Shown: positions 29,754 to 39,480, counted from the stretch's first letter. The stretch is 55,977 nucleotides of DNA from an uncultured Acinetobacter sp. (GCF_947626835.1 NZ_CANQTS010000015.1:1-55977); one strand, 5' to 3'. A program made the numbers and translations. The notes: generated by a model from the letters alone, not told the origin.

Positions 29754-30794
29754 TTAAGCACTTAAAGCCAGTTGCTGTTGATACAAAGCATTAATTTTTG
29801 CATCTAAATCAGGCTGATCAGCACGCCACTTGGGTTGTTTATCTTTATCAATAATTAAAGCACGTACGCCTTCAATAAAGTCACCTTGTTCAAACCAAAG
29901 TGTTTGGACTTGACGTTCAAGCAACATCGCTTGCTGACGTGATAGATTACGCCCCAAGTGGTGTAAAACAAAACTTGCACGTTTTGCCATAGGCGAGCGC
30001 TGCTGTAGTATAGCAAGGACGCGGTGTGCCCATGCTTGCTCTTCATCTTGTACATGCTGCAAAGCTGACTCAATATTTTCTACACTGGCCTGTTTAAAGC
30101 ATTGCTCAATACAAGCCACATGACTCTTTAGAGGATACGTTTCGAGCTGCACTGCATGTTCAGAAATCAAGCGCTTAATGCTGGCAATATCAAGCATTTG
30201 TGCTGCAATCAAAGTATGTTCAAGCTGAGCTAAATCTTGCTGTTGCACCATCGCATCAACCAGTTGCAATGCTAAAGCATCGGCAGCGCTGATTTGCTCA
30301 CCTGTGAGTGCCAAATACAAGCCAATTTCCTTAAGTTGTGCTAAAAAATGCGTTGCAGCAACATCGGGGAAGTAGCCAATCACGGTTTCAGGCATGGCAA
30401 AACGCGATTTTTCTGATGTGACTTTAAGATGACAGGCTTGTGCCAAACCCAACCCACCGCCAAGTACATAACCATCTAACAATGCGATGATGGGTTTTGT
30501 TGAAGCCGACAAAGTATCCAACATAGCATACTCATCTGCAAAGTAATTTAAATGCTGATTGCCCTGAGCATGATAACCGTCGTAGATATAACGTACATCA
30601 CCACCGGCACAAAAGGCTTTTGGACTGTTCGAGGTGATTAAAATCGCTTCTACCTGAGGAAATGCTTGCCACGTCAATACTTGCTGACGGATGCCATGAA
30701 TCATGTCAATCGACAATGCATTTAAACTTGCAGCACGGTTCAGGCGAATAATGCCTAAATGTCCTTGTTGTTCAATGATCAGTTCTTGTGTCAT
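29754..30794 (-). CDS. 3-hydroxyisobutyryl-CoA hydrolase (crotonase family)
   Basis: I start at the ATG at 30794 (MTQELIIEQQG) with ribosome-binding site AAGGAG; the frame is open to 30827 but would overlap the upstream gene. The product is 346 residues, longer than plain enoyl-CoA hydratases, and has the hydrolase-type motifs FCAGGDVR, PETVIGYFPDV and the C-terminal DFIEGVRALIIDK. It would release 3-hydroxyisobutyrate from its CoA ester in valine breakdown. It is the last gene of a five-gene minus-strand operon. A simple enoyl-CoA hydratase role is the alternative. Confidence 0.85.
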   Translation of the reverse strand: MTQELIIEQQGHLGIIRLNRAASLNALSIDMIHGIRQQVLTWQAFPQVEAILITSNSPKAFCAGGDVRYIYDGYHAQGNQHLNYFADEYAMLDTLSASTKPIIALLDGYVLGGGLGLAQACHLKVTSEKSRFAMPETVIGYFPDVAATHFLAQLKEIGLYLALTGEQISAADALALQLVDAMVQQQDLAQLEHTLIAAQMLDIASIKRLISEHAVQLETYPLKSHVACIEQCFKQASVENIESALQHVQDEEQAWAHRVLAILQQRSPMAKRASFVLHHLGRNLSRQQAMLLERQVQTLWFEQGDFIEGVRALIIDKDKQPKWRADQPDLDAKINALYQQQLALSA

Positions 30795-30804
30795 GCCATG
30801 CTCC

Positions 30805-31995
30805 TTATTGTGCCAAGCTACGTGCAATCACTAAGCGCTGAATATCACTGGTGCCTTCATAAATTTGGCAAATACGCGCGTCACGATAGATACGTTCAAT
30901 TGGGAAATCTTTTAAGTAGCCATAACCACCAAAGATTTGGAGTGCTTTAGAACACACACGCTCTACCATTTCTGAGGCAAATAATTTTGCCATAGAGGCT
31001 TCTGTTAAACAGGGCTGTCCTGCTTCTTTTAAACGTGCAGCATAATGCACCAATTGACGCGCTGCGGTAATTTCGGTTGCCATAGTGGCTAAACGAAAGC
31101 CAATCGCTTGTTGCTCAAAAATTGGTTTGCCAAAGGCGACACGTTCATGGGCATATTTGGTGGCCTCTTCAAGTGCAGCACGAGCTAGACCTACCGCTTG
31201 GGCTGCAATGCCAATACGTCCACCTTCTAAATTTGACAGTGCAATTTTTAAACCTTCTCCTTCAGCACCTAAGCGTAGACTTTCATGCAGACGTAAGTCG
31301 GTTAAGGCAATTTGGCAAGTATCTGAGGCATGTAAGCCTAGCTTTTCCTCTACACGAATCACTTCATATCCCGGCGTATCACGTGGGACTAAAAATGCAC
31401 TCATGCCTTTTTTACCCAAGCTTGGATCAGTCACAGCAAACACAATGATCACGCCTGCATTATCACCTGAGGTAATAAACTGTTTGGCACCATTTAAAAT
31501 ATAATGCTCACCGTCTTTTACAGCACGCGTTTTAATCGCGGCTGCATCTGAACCGGTATGCGGTTCTGTCAATGCAAATGCACCGATCATTTCACCACGT
31601 GCCAAAGGCACCAAGAAACGTTGTTTTTGTTCATCTGTACCATATTTTAAAATCGGCACACAACCGACTGAATTATGCACGCTCATAATCGTGGAGGTTG
31701 CACCATCTGCCGCAGCAATTTCTTCTAACGCTAAAACATAAGCTAAGTTACCTGTTTCAGAACCGCCCCACTGTTCAGGCACAAGCATGCCCATAAGTCC
31801 CAACTCACCCATTTGTTTTAACGCAGTCGTCGGAAATGTACCATGCGTATCCCATTCGGCGGCATAAGGCTTAATTTGCTCATGAGCAAAGCTTTTGGTC
31901 ATGTCTTGAATCAGCAACTGCTCTTCTGTGTATTGTGCAGAGGTCGGGAAAGTTGCTGCTTGATCTTGCTGTGGTTGTTCGTATTGCATATTCAT
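30805..31995 (-). CDS. acyl-CoA dehydrogenase (probably isobutyryl-CoA)
   Basis: The product is 396 residues, a flavin acyl-CoA dehydrogenase with [16 protein letters not shown], FAGTxx-like [10 protein letters not shown], and the C-terminal [11 protein letters not shown] carrying the catalytic-base region. The isobutyryl-CoA substrate (to methacrylyl-CoA) is inferred from its operon with mmsA, mmsB and the hydroxyisobutyryl-CoA hydrolase gene. The gap to the downstream gene is 10 bp and to the upstream gene 18 bp. Confidence 0.88.
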   Translation of the reverse strand: MNMQYEQPQQDQAATFPTSAQYTEEQLLIQDMTKSFAHEQIKPYAAEWDTHGTFPTTALKQMGELGLMGMLVPEQWGGSETGNLAYVLALEEIAAADGATSTIMSVHNSVGCVPILKYGTDEQKQRFLVPLARGEMIGAFALTEPHTGSDAAAIKTRAVKDGEHYILNGAKQFITSGDNAGVIIVFAVTDPSLGKKGMSAFLVPRDTPGYEVIRVEEKLGLHASDTCQIALTDLRLHESLRLGAEGEGLKIALSNLEGGRIGIAAQAVGLARAALEEATKYAHERVAFGKPIFEQQAIGFRLATMATEITAARQLVHYAARLKEAGQPCLTEASMAKLFASEMVERVCSKALQIFGGYGYLKDFPIERIYRDARICQIYEGTSDIQRLVIARSLAQ

Positions 31996-32013
31996 TGTTA
32001 TATCCTTATATCT

Positions 32014-33672
32014 TTAGCTTGCCACGTTGAGCTTAACTTTTTGTTTTTCAATTTCTTGGTTACGTAGTAAAAAGCGTTGAATCTTACCACTTGGGGTTTT
32101 TGGCAATTCTGTCACAAATTCAACCAAACGTGGATAGGCATGCGCCGAAAGTCGCTTCTTGACAAATTGACTCAAGCTTTCCGCTAAGCTATCTGATGCA
32201 GCATCAGGCTCGGCCAATACCACAAAGGCTTTGACAATTTCAGTCCGCTCAGGGTCAGGCACGCCAATGACTGCCGCTTCAATCACCGCTTCATGTTCAA
32301 GTAAAGCGCTTTCTACATCAAATGGACCAATACGATAGCCAGATGTGGTAATCACATCATCACTACGCCCAACAAAGCTCATACTGCCATCGCTATGGAT
32401 TTCAGCAGTATCTCCGGTTAAATAATAGTGTTTTACAAAAGGAGACTTACGGCTTTCTTCATAACCACCAAACCACATCATCGGCGATTTTTCTAAATCT
32501 ACTGCTAAGATTCCCGGTGTGTCATGCGCTAATTCATTGCCTTGTTCATCCACAGTCACCACACGATAACCTAAACTTGCAAAACCTGCAGAACCGGGCT
32601 TGACCTCATGTTGTAAACCGTGATGATTACATACCACCATGCCCACTTCAGTTTGACCGTAGTGATCATAAATTGGGGCATCCAATACTTGATCAAACCA
32701 ACGAATCACTTCTGGATTAAGAGGCTCACCTGCGCTACTCACCACACGGAACTGACCACGTAGCTTTTGCATTTGTTTTGGATCGGCGGCCAGCATCATG
32801 CGATAAGCAGTTGGAGCGCCAGCCAAATTATTCACACCATAATCTTTCACAATTTCACAAAGACTGTCGATGCTAAAACCACCTTCGTAAAACAAGGTCG
32901 GTTGACCCAGCAATAGTGGTCCAGTAATCCCATAGTACAAACCATAGGCCCAGCCCGGATCAGCAATATTCCAAAAACTATCTTGAGGTTGTAAGCCAAT
33001 GGCATTTTTCATATAGCCACCGAAGGCAATTAGCGCTTTAAGTGGCACTTTGAGGGGTTTAGCAGGACCTGTGGTCCCCGAGGTAAACATCAATAAAAAC
33101 GGATCATCAATACTTAAATATTCAATCTCACATTGGGTCGATTGACGCTCAAGTTCTGCCCAAAAACTATAATCACCTTGATATAATCCAGTGCCTTTTT
33201 CACCCGTTACCGTCACAATACTTGGGCAGCCTTCTACCTCGTGCAACTTGTCACGGTTGGTGGGATCAGTCACTACAAATTTACTTTTTGCTAAATTTAA
33301 ACGATGCTCAATCGCTTTAGGCCCAAATGCTGTAAATAAAGGCTGATAAACTGCACCAATCCGCCAGGTGGCTAAAATGGTAATAATCAGCTCAGGAGTA
33401 CGTGGCAATAAACCTGAAACACGATCTCCTTTACCCACACCATTGGCTTTTAAAAAATTAGCAAACTGTGCGGCACGTTTTTGTAACTCAGCAAAGGTAT
33501 ATTGCAATTTTCGACCATCTTTACCGCGCCAAAATAAAGCAATACGCCCCGGTAAGGCATGACGATCACAACACTCCTCACAGGCATTTAAGGCATCTAG
33601 TTTGCCAGATAGAAATTCTTGTGCAGCTTGATTTAAATCAAAATTTGCTGCTGTTTGTTGATATGTGAGCAT
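32014..33672 (-). CDS. AMP-forming acyl-CoA ligase
   Basis: The product is 552 residues, of the acetyl-CoA-synthetase-like adenylating family. Motifs in order: the P-loop FTSGTTGPAK (about residue 190), YDHYGQTEVGM (about 340), TSGYRIGPFDVE (about 440), and the C-terminal PKTPSGKIQR with the catalytic Lys. It probably activates a short or branched carboxylate (such as isobutyrate or propionate) feeding the operon; the substrate cannot be read from sequence. A 9-bp hairpin separates it from mmsB upstream (33722-33745). Confidence 0.88.
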   Translation of the reverse strand: MLTYQQTAANFDLNQAAQEFLSGKLDALNACEECCDRHALPGRIALFWRGKDGRKLQYTFAELQKRAAQFANFLKANGVGKGDRVSGLLPRTPELIITILATWRIGAVYQPLFTAFGPKAIEHRLNLAKSKFVVTDPTNRDKLHEVEGCPSIVTVTGEKGTGLYQGDYSFWAELERQSTQCEIEYLSIDDPFLLMFTSGTTGPAKPLKVPLKALIAFGGYMKNAIGLQPQDSFWNIADPGWAYGLYYGITGPLLLGQPTLFYEGGFSIDSLCEIVKDYGVNNLAGAPTAYRMMLAADPKQMQKLRGQFRVVSSAGEPLNPEVIRWFDQVLDAPIYDHYGQTEVGMVVCNHHGLQHEVKPGSAGFASLGYRVVTVDEQGNELAHDTPGILAVDLEKSPMMWFGGYEESRKSPFVKHYYLTGDTAEIHSDGSMSFVGRSDDVITTSGYRIGPFDVESALLEHEAVIEAAVIGVPDPERTEIVKAFVVLAEPDAASDSLAESLSQFVKKRLSAHAYPRLVEFVTELPKTPSGKIQRFLLRNQEIEKQKVKLNVAS

Positions 33673-33721
33673 CCGCTATACCTCTGTCGATTTGTTGTTA
33701 TGTCTTGACATGAAGATGAAA

Positions 33722-33745
33722 CAGGTCGCAGCTCCTTGCGACCTG
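33722..33745 (-). other. intercistronic hairpin, mmsB-ligase
   Basis: CAGGTCGCA and TGCGACCTG form a perfect 9-bp stem with a 6-nt loop in the 84-bp gap. There is no T-run, so a transcript-processing or stabilising role is likely. Confidence 0.5.
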
Positions 33746-33756
33746 GTGAACCCAAG

Positions 33757-34653
33757 TTACGCTAAAACAGGTTCGGGTAAATAATGTTGAATAATATTAG
33801 AAAAATCTAAATGACCTTGTCCTTCATCACACAGTTGTTGGTAATGTTGACGTACAAACTCACCCAACACCACCGACTGATCGACTTGCTGGGCAGCTTG
33901 CACGGCCAAGCCTAAATCTTTGAGCATCAGTTGTGCTGCAAAACCATCACGATAACCACGTGAAGCAGGCGCATTTGGACAAATGCCCGGCCATGGGTTG
34001 TATACTTCTGAACTCCAGCAACGCCCAGTTGAGCTATTGATTACACCTGCAAGTGCCTGTGGGTCAATACCTAACTGTGCACCTAAGGCCATCCCTTCCG
34101 CGACAGCCGCCATGGAAATACCTAAAATTAAATTATTACAAATCTTAGCAATCTGTCCTGTGCCGACATCACCGCAATGTACAATATTGCTGCCCATATG
34201 TTTAAGTACAGAACTCACTGTAATTAATACATCATGTTCAGCACCCACCATAAAGGTCAGCGTACCGGCTTGTGCACCTAATGTTCCACCCGAAACAGGG
34301 GCATCACACACCGAAATTTCGCGTGATTTTGCAACTTTAGCAATTTCTTGAATGGTTTGCGGATCAATAGTACTGCTGTCAATACAGTGAGCACCTTGTT
34401 TGAGTACCGCTAAAATGCCCTTTTCGCCTAAATAGACCTCTTGTACATGTTTAGCCGCAGGCAACATCGTCACGACTACATCTGCTTGACGCGCAGCAGC
34501 TTGTGGGCTATCACATATAATACCGCCTGCTTGAGAAAATTGTTCCAGCGCATGTGGACTTAAATCAAAACCATAAACCTTTTGACCCGCTTTAAGTAGG
34601 TTGTGTGCCATTGGGCCGCCCATGTTACCAAGGCCAATAAATGCAATCTGCAT
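33757..34653 (-). CDS. mmsB: 3-hydroxyisobutyrate dehydrogenase
   Basis: The product is 298 residues, a beta-hydroxyacid dehydrogenase with the NAD-binding GLGNMGGPMAHNLL (residues 7-20), substrate loop DAPVSGGTLGAQAGTL (about 117-132), and the catalytic lysine in GQIAKICNN (about 171). It oxidises 3-hydroxyisobutyrate to methylmalonate semialdehyde. It is encoded 11 bp downstream of mmsA on the same strand, the usual pairing. Confidence 0.93.
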   Translation of the reverse strand: MQIAFIGLGNMGGPMAHNLLKAGQKVYGFDLSPHALEQFSQAGGIICDSPQAAARQADVVVTMLPAAKHVQEVYLGEKGILAVLKQGAHCIDSSTIDPQTIQEIAKVAKSREISVCDAPVSGGTLGAQAGTLTFMVGAEHDVLITVSSVLKHMGSNIVHCGDVGTGQIAKICNNLILGISMAAVAEGMALGAQLGIDPQALAGVINSSTGRCWSSEVYNPWPGICPNAPASRGYRDGFAAQLMLKDLGLAVQAAQQVDQSVVLGEFVRQHYQQLCDEGQGHLDFSNIIQHYLPEPVLA

Positions 34654-34664
34654 AGGTCTGCTCC

Positions 34665-36194
34665 TTAGCGTAGGCTGATGGTGGTATTCACACCAGTACT
34701 TGGTGATTGATCTTCAAACCAACGGCTGGTAATGGTTTTGGTCTGTGTATAGAACTGAACAGCTTGTTTACCATAAGGGCCTAAATCACCGAGCTTTGAA
34801 CCACGCGAGCCAGTAAAGCTAAAAAACGGGGTTGGTACAGGAATTGGAATGTTAATGCCGACCTGACCAACATCAATCACATCTTGGAATTGACGTGCAA
34901 TTGCACCACTTTGAGTAAATAAACCGACTCCATTACCAAATGGATTGGCATTGATCAAAGCAATGGCTTGTTCTAGCGTATCGACATGAATAATGGCAAG
35001 CACTGGACCAAACACTTCTTCATTATAAATGCGCATTTTTGTGGTCACTTGATTAAAGACGGTTGGTCCAACAAAGTTACCTTGCTCATAACCTACAACT
35101 TCAACATTACGTCCATCCAGCAATAACTCTGCACCTTCATCCACACCGCTTTGGATTAAATCCAATACGCGTTGTTTAGCACGTAACGAAATCACAGGAC
35201 CTAAATCTGCATCGGGTTCATGCCCTGCATTGACTTTTAAAGTTTTAGTTTTTTCGATCAACTCATTGACCCAATGTTTGGTCTCGCCCACCATAATGGC
35301 AACCGATAAAGCCATACAGCGTTGTCCCGCTGCACCAAATGCCGCACCAACTAGTGCATTTAAGGTTTGTTCTTTATTGGCATCTGGCATAATCACCGCA
35401 TGGTTTTTTGCACCCATCATAGATTGCACACGCTTACCATGTTGGCCTGCCAAGTTATATACATGCGTTCCAACAGCGGTTGAACCTACAAAGGAAATAG
35501 CTTTGATATCTTGATGTGTACAGAGTAAATCTACCACCTCTTTACCGCCGTGTACCACATTCAGCACACCAGCAGGTACCCCCGCTTCCATCGCCAATTC
35601 AACCAACAACATAGTCGTTAATGGGTTTTGTTCAGAAGGTTTAAGCACAAAGGTATTGCCACATACAATCGCCATGGGGAACATCCAAAGCGGAATCATG
35701 GCAGGGAAGTTAAAAGGGGTAATGCCTGCACATACACCTAGCGGTTGTTGCAAGGTGTAAGTATCAACGCCACGTGCCACACCATCTAAGTACTCGCCCA
35801 TTTGCAAGGTACCTACCGAACAGGCATGTTCAACCACTTCTAAACCGCGTTGAATATCACCTTCAGCATCGGCTAAGGTTTTACCTTGTTCAGCAGTCAG
35901 CACCTGCGCAATTGATTTAGCATTTTGACGAATCAAATCTTGCAACTTAAGCATAATACGCATACGCGCTTGTACTGGTGTTTGACGCCATGTCGCAAAA
36001 GCTGCCTGTGCTGATGCAATCGCTGCATTGACTTCATCTTGAGTCGCCATAGGCACACGACCTAAAACCTCTTGGGTGGCTGGATTTAAAATATCTTGCC
36101 AATCTGAAGTAGTTGATTCAACAAATTCACCATTGATCAGCAATTTGGCTGTGGTTAATTGCTGTCCTTGCAGATTCTTATAAATTGCGTTCAT
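34665..36194 (-). CDS. mmsA: methylmalonate-semialdehyde dehydrogenase (CoA-acylating)
   Basis: The product is 509 residues, an aldehyde dehydrogenase of the CoA-dependent MmsA type. Catalytic Cys is in AAGQRCMALS (about residue 290), and PFNFPAMIPLWMFP and SFVGSTAVGTHVY mark the cofactor region. It makes propionyl-CoA, CO2 and NADH from methylmalonate semialdehyde. It is the first gene of the minus-strand operon; the operon promoter should lie in the 194-bp gap shared with the divergent LysR gene, which holds a perfect 16-bp palindrome. Confidence 0.94.
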   Translation of the reverse strand: MNAIYKNLQGQQLTTAKLLINGEFVESTTSDWQDILNPATQEVLGRVPMATQDEVNAAIASAQAAFATWRQTPVQARMRIMLKLQDLIRQNAKSIAQVLTAEQGKTLADAEGDIQRGLEVVEHACSVGTLQMGEYLDGVARGVDTYTLQQPLGVCAGITPFNFPAMIPLWMFPMAIVCGNTFVLKPSEQNPLTTMLLVELAMEAGVPAGVLNVVHGGKEVVDLLCTHQDIKAISFVGSTAVGTHVYNLAGQHGKRVQSMMGAKNHAVIMPDANKEQTLNALVGAAFGAAGQRCMALSVAIMVGETKHWVNELIEKTKTLKVNAGHEPDADLGPVISLRAKQRVLDLIQSGVDEGAELLLDGRNVEVVGYEQGNFVGPTVFNQVTTKMRIYNEEVFGPVLAIIHVDTLEQAIALINANPFGNGVGLFTQSGAIARQFQDVIDVGQVGINIPIPVPTPFFSFTGSRGSKLGDLGPYGKQAVQFYTQTKTITSRWFEDQSPSTGVNTTISLR

Positions 36195-36329
36195 GTTCGC
36201 TCCGTGCGTGATTCTATGATTGTTGTATTAATCTCAATTTGACGAGCAAATTGAATTATTGTTGTTGTCCTTGTAATTGACACTAACAAAGATTATTTTG
36301 ACCAACAAGCCAAATTCATGCACGATTGA

Positions 36330-36345
36330 TGTGCAAATTTGCACA
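36330..36345. promoter_or_regulatory. 16-bp perfect palindrome, candidate operator of the LysR regulator
   Basis: TGTGCAAATTTGCACA lies between divergent mmsA and the LysR gene, 44 bp before the LysR start. LysR-type proteins usually bind interrupted dyads of this size in such gaps, so autoregulation and mms control are likely, by inference. Confidence 0.55.
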
Positions 36346-36388
36346 CACCATGTTTTAAAAACCATAAAATTTAGGAAAAATAACAACG

Positions 36389-37285
36389 ATGAAAGTTGAT
36401 TGGGATCATTTACGCTTTTTCTTAGTGTTGGCACGTGCAAAAACGCTCACCAATGCGGCACGTTTAATGGGCGTTGAACACACCACTGTAGCACGCCGCA
36501 TTCAAGCACTCGAACACAATTTAGGCATCACTTTATTTAAACGTGAGCAACACGGTTACGAACTGACTACCGAAGGTTTAGCTTTAATGCCACGTGTAGA
36601 ACAAATGGAGCAGGCATTTTTTCAAATTGAACGCGTGAACACGCCCTTACAAGGACGCATACGCATTGGTACGCCTGAAGGCTTTGGAACCACATTTTTA
36701 GCACAACGTTTGGCACAGTTTTCCAAACAGTATCCCAGCTTAACAATCGACTTAATTCCTGTATCTAAAACCATTAAATTATCGCATCGTGAAGCGGATA
36801 TTGTGATCTCGATCGACCGCCCTAAAAATGGTCCTTACATTATCACGCGCTTTTCTGACTATTGTTTAAAGCTTTATGGTAGCCAGCACTATCTTGCTCA
36901 ACATGCGCCTATTTTATGTATTCAAGATTTAAAACAACATCAATTTGTCAATTATATTAATGACTTAGTATATAGTTCAGAATTATACTGTTTAGAACGC
37001 CTTCCTATTGAGGTCAGCGCCTGTTTACGTAGCAGCAGTATTGTGGCACAGCAAATGGCAGTGTCAGCTGGTGCAGGTTTAGCCATCTTACCGGTATTTA
37101 TGGCGGGTCATCAGCCGGAATTAACAGAAGTCTTAAGCAAAGAAATTCAATTTGTGCATACCTTTTGGATGCTCACCTTTGCCGATTTAAAACACGAACC
37201 ACGCATTAAACTTGTCTGGGATTTCTTACGTCAAGTCGCTGTTGAAGAACGAGCTACCCTAATGGGGCAGTATACTCAAATATAG
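36389..37285 (+). CDS. LysR-family regulator, probably of the mms operon
   Basis: The product is 298 residues with an N-terminal winged helix (DWDHLRFFLVLARAKTLTNA, HTTVARRIQALE) and the LysR effector domain (GRIRIGTPEGFG onward, about residue 90). It is divergent from mmsA, the classic arrangement for a local regulator; control of valine/3-hydroxyisobutyrate genes is inferred from that. In many other bacteria mms genes are controlled by an AraC-type protein (MmsR), so a LysR here is a variation. Ribosome-binding site AGGAAA. Confidence 0.88.
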   Translation: MKVDWDHLRFFLVLARAKTLTNAARLMGVEHTTVARRIQALEHNLGITLFKREQHGYELTTEGLALMPRVEQMEQAFFQIERVNTPLQGRIRIGTPEGFGTTFLAQRLAQFSKQYPSLTIDLIPVSKTIKLSHREADIVISIDRPKNGPYIITRFSDYCLKLYGSQHYLAQHAPILCIQDLKQHQFVNYINDLVYSSELYCLERLPIEVSACLRSSSIVAQQMAVSAGAGLAILPVFMAGHQPELTEVLSKEIQFVHTFWMLTFADLKHEPRIKLVWDFLRQVAVEERATLMGQYTQI

Positions 37286-37360
37286 TTTTTTAGTACTGTA
37301 ATATAAAAATAGCACTAAAATTTAGCACTTTAATGACCTATGTCCCAAATTCTGTGCAAA

Positions 37361-38023
37361 TAAAGATAGTTTTTCCCGACTAAACTGATCAACATAGGAA
37401 AAATGAGATCAAAAAATATCATAGCCGTATTGTATCAGGTGAATTTCTGGCAATAAAGATAGTTTTTCACTACTCAAACCACCTCGTTTCCAGCATTAAT
37501 AAGGATAGTTTTTCACTACTTAGCCTCTATAAAGATAGTTTTTCACTACCAAATAGCAGTGATTGCTTAATTTAAATACAAATATTGTTTATCAATTCTA
37601 CAAATAAACTTTTATATTCTGCTTAAAGATAGTTTTTCACTACCAAGAGATTGCAAGCTCATAAATAATGATAGCTTTTCACTACTTAGAGCATAAAAAA
37701 TGCTTATTTATTATCCTTAACTGTTGTTTTTTAATACAAAAAATTATTTAAGGATAGTTTTTCACTACTCTTTTTGGGCGAAAATTAGGCTAATGGCAGT
37801 TATAAAGATAGTTTTTCACTACTTATGTTATCTTCATTGCTTATGTCACTATCTTTGAGGATATTCATTATTGATTTGCTTAATAATTTTTCTATAAAGA
37901 TAGTTTTTCACTACTTAGTTTTACGCACTATGCACTGAGATTGATTGGATAAGAATAGTTTTTCACTACTTAAAAATATATAAATTTTTCATTAGCTTAA
38001 AGATAAAGATAGTTTTTCACTAC
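37361..38023 (+). repeat. eleven dispersed iteron copies downstream of rep
   Basis: Copies of the 19-bp word AAAGATAGTTTTTCACTAC, all in one orientation, occur at 37362 (degenerate), 37455, 37501 (one change), 37531, 37625, 37667 (degenerate), 37750 (one change), 37804, 37896, 37951 (degenerate) and 38005. They are opposite in orientation to the four iterons in front of rep. Spacing is irregular (30-110 bp), so this is not a CRISPR array. The stretch from 37286 to 38091 holds no gene. The likely role is titration or handcuffing of the initiator for copy control; that role is inferred. Confidence 0.85.
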
Positions 38024-38046
38024 TTCAGATACAAAAACACATAAAA

Positions 38047-38073
38047 AATGCCAAGTCATCATAATTTGGCATT
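38047..38073 (-). terminator. terminator of the rep gene
   Basis: AATGCCAA and TTGGCATT arms lie 19 bp past the rep stop and are followed on the minus strand by TTTTTTAT. Confidence 0.7.
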
Positions 38074-38091
38074 GTTTATTCGTATATTAAC

Positions 38092-39024
38092 TTAAGGGAT
38101 AAAACCGACACCCATCAGGGTTTCTAAGTTTTGTTCAACCCAATCTGGATCGCTGAGCATGCTTTTAATACGTGTTTGGAATTCTTTACTTGTTTCACCC
38201 ATATTGGCATGTTGACTACCAAACAAAGGATCTTGGCTTAGTTTAGAACTGAATAGGTCAATTTGTGGCTCAGTCAAATTATAATTAAAATCGCCTAAGT
38301 CATCCCCTTCAATGATTTGTACTGTCTTTGGATCTTTAGGTTCTAATTTAAATTGCAAATGGGTAATGGTTTTACCTTGTTTGAATTGTTCATAACTGAC
38401 AATTAAATCCGTTTGATCATTAATCTCTTCTAAAGCACGTTCTAGAACATTGGCTTTAAATAAACTCATGGTTTTATATTGCTGAGGTTCAATGCCTAAT
38501 TTACTGCGTAAATCATCAATGTCGTAACGTTGCGTCATACCACGTATACGCCATTTCATAATCAACTCATATAATCGAATTGAATATTTACTTTTAAAAT
38601 TACTGACTTGATCAAGATAATACCGAGTGAATTGTTGTTCGAGACGACTAATCATTTTAATAACAATATCAGTAAAATACAGTACCACTAAGCCTTGATC
38701 TTTTACATAAGTAATCTTGTTGACCCAATTATCACACGTTACAGCATCAAAGCTTTTATAACGATCAATGTAGCTAAACTCACGACGTTTTAAGGTCAAT
38801 GCAGCATCTCTTAAGGCACTGTAACTTTCCTTTTCATTGATACCAAATTGTTCCATATATGATTTGGCACTAACTTCAACAGGTGTATTATAGGTTAATT
38901 CACTGAATTCTCGTGCTTCTACAATCGCCAATAACATAAGACGTTGTTCAACGAGGCTTAAATTAAAGCTCGCATCGATTAAAGAGTTATCCTTAACAAC
39001 AATTTTTTTAGGTTTCACAGTCAT
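38092..39024 (-). CDS. Rep_3-family plasmid replication initiator (RepB type)
   Basis: The product is 310 residues. The opening (NSLIDASFNLSLVEQRLMLL, residues 13-32) is the hallmark of Rep_3 initiators of Acinetobacter and related plasmids, which have two winged-helix domains and bind iterons as monomers. The second domain starts near IRLYELIMKWRIRG (about residues 149-162). Four iterons lie 77-164 bp before the start, and an inverted half-iteron pair overlaps the presumed promoter, fitting self-repression. The tail after residue 230 is acidic and variable, as is usual. Together with parA-parB and DnaA boxes it defines an iteron-controlled replicon in this window. Confidence 0.92.
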   Translation of the reverse strand: MTVKPKKIVVKDNSLIDASFNLSLVEQRLMLLAIVEAREFSELTYNTPVEVSAKSYMEQFGINEKESYSALRDAALTLKRREFSYIDRYKSFDAVTCDNWVNKITYVKDQGLVVLYFTDIVIKMISRLEQQFTRYYLDQVSNFKSKYSIRLYELIMKWRIRGMTQRYDIDDLRSKLGIEPQQYKTMSLFKANVLERALEEINDQTDLIVSYEQFKQGKTITHLQFKLEPKDPKTVQIIEGDDLGDFNYNLTEPQIDLFSSKLSQDPLFGSQHANMGETSKEFQTRIKSMLSDPDWVEQNLETLMGVGFIP

Positions 39025-39074
39025 TTCTTTTAACGTTTCTTCGTTCAGAAATAAGCATGCCCTTTTTAATAAAG

Positions 39075-39094
39075 ATAGTCAATATATTAACTAT
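39075..39094. promoter_or_regulatory. inverted half-iterons at the rep promoter (candidate rep operator)
   Basis: ATAGT at 39075-39079 and ACTAT at 39090-39094 are inverted halves of the iteron word around an AATATATT core that may contain the rep -10 box. Rep_3 dimers repress their own gene at such sites. Confidence 0.5.
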
Positions 39095-39100
39095 TCATTT

Positions 39101-39188
39101 GTAGTGAAAAACTATCTTTGAAGTAGTGAAAAACTATCTTTGAAGTAGTGAAAAACTATCTTTGAAGTAGTGAAAAACTATCTTTATA
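39101..39188 (+). repeat. four tandem 22-bp iterons (replication origin)
   Basis: Four copies start at 39101, 39123, 39145 and 39167, with a 22-bp period. The core is GTAGTGAAAAACTATCTTT, the reverse complement of the dispersed word downstream of rep. Exact spacing of two helical turns is typical of Rep_3 binding sites at an origin. Confidence 0.95.
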
Positions 39189-39480
39189 TCTTCTGAAAGC
39201 CTTGCTGGGTATAGCTTTGCTATGATCCCAAAAGCATTAAAATAAATTTAAAATAAATTTAAAAAGACTTTATCTGTGGATAACTTTTAAAAATACTATT
39301 TTTCTGTTGATTAAATAAATTGTTTAGAACAAATAAAAGCTTATTTTATCCACAAGCTAACAGTTTTTAAATTTAAATCTCTTTACAAAGTTATGAGACT
39401 CATATAATCTTATCCACAGTTTTAAATTTAAAGAAAAATAATAAAATTAAATATAATTCAAACCTAAATAAACGATAATC
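39189..39480. other. AT-rich origin region with three DnaA boxes
   Basis: Perfect DnaA boxes are found at 39275-39283 (TGTGGATAA, reverse), 39346-39354 and 39410-39418 (TTATCCACA, forward), within very AT-rich DNA suited to unwinding. With the iterons at 39101-39188 this forms a plasmid-type oriV of the replicon. The left edge is defined by the iterons and the right edge by the tandem arrays. Confidence 0.8.

Noticed and set aside
37361..38023. Regularly recurring 19-bp word that looks like CRISPR repeats
   Set aside because: Spacing is irregular, the word equals the rep iterons, several copies are degenerate, and there are no cas genes.
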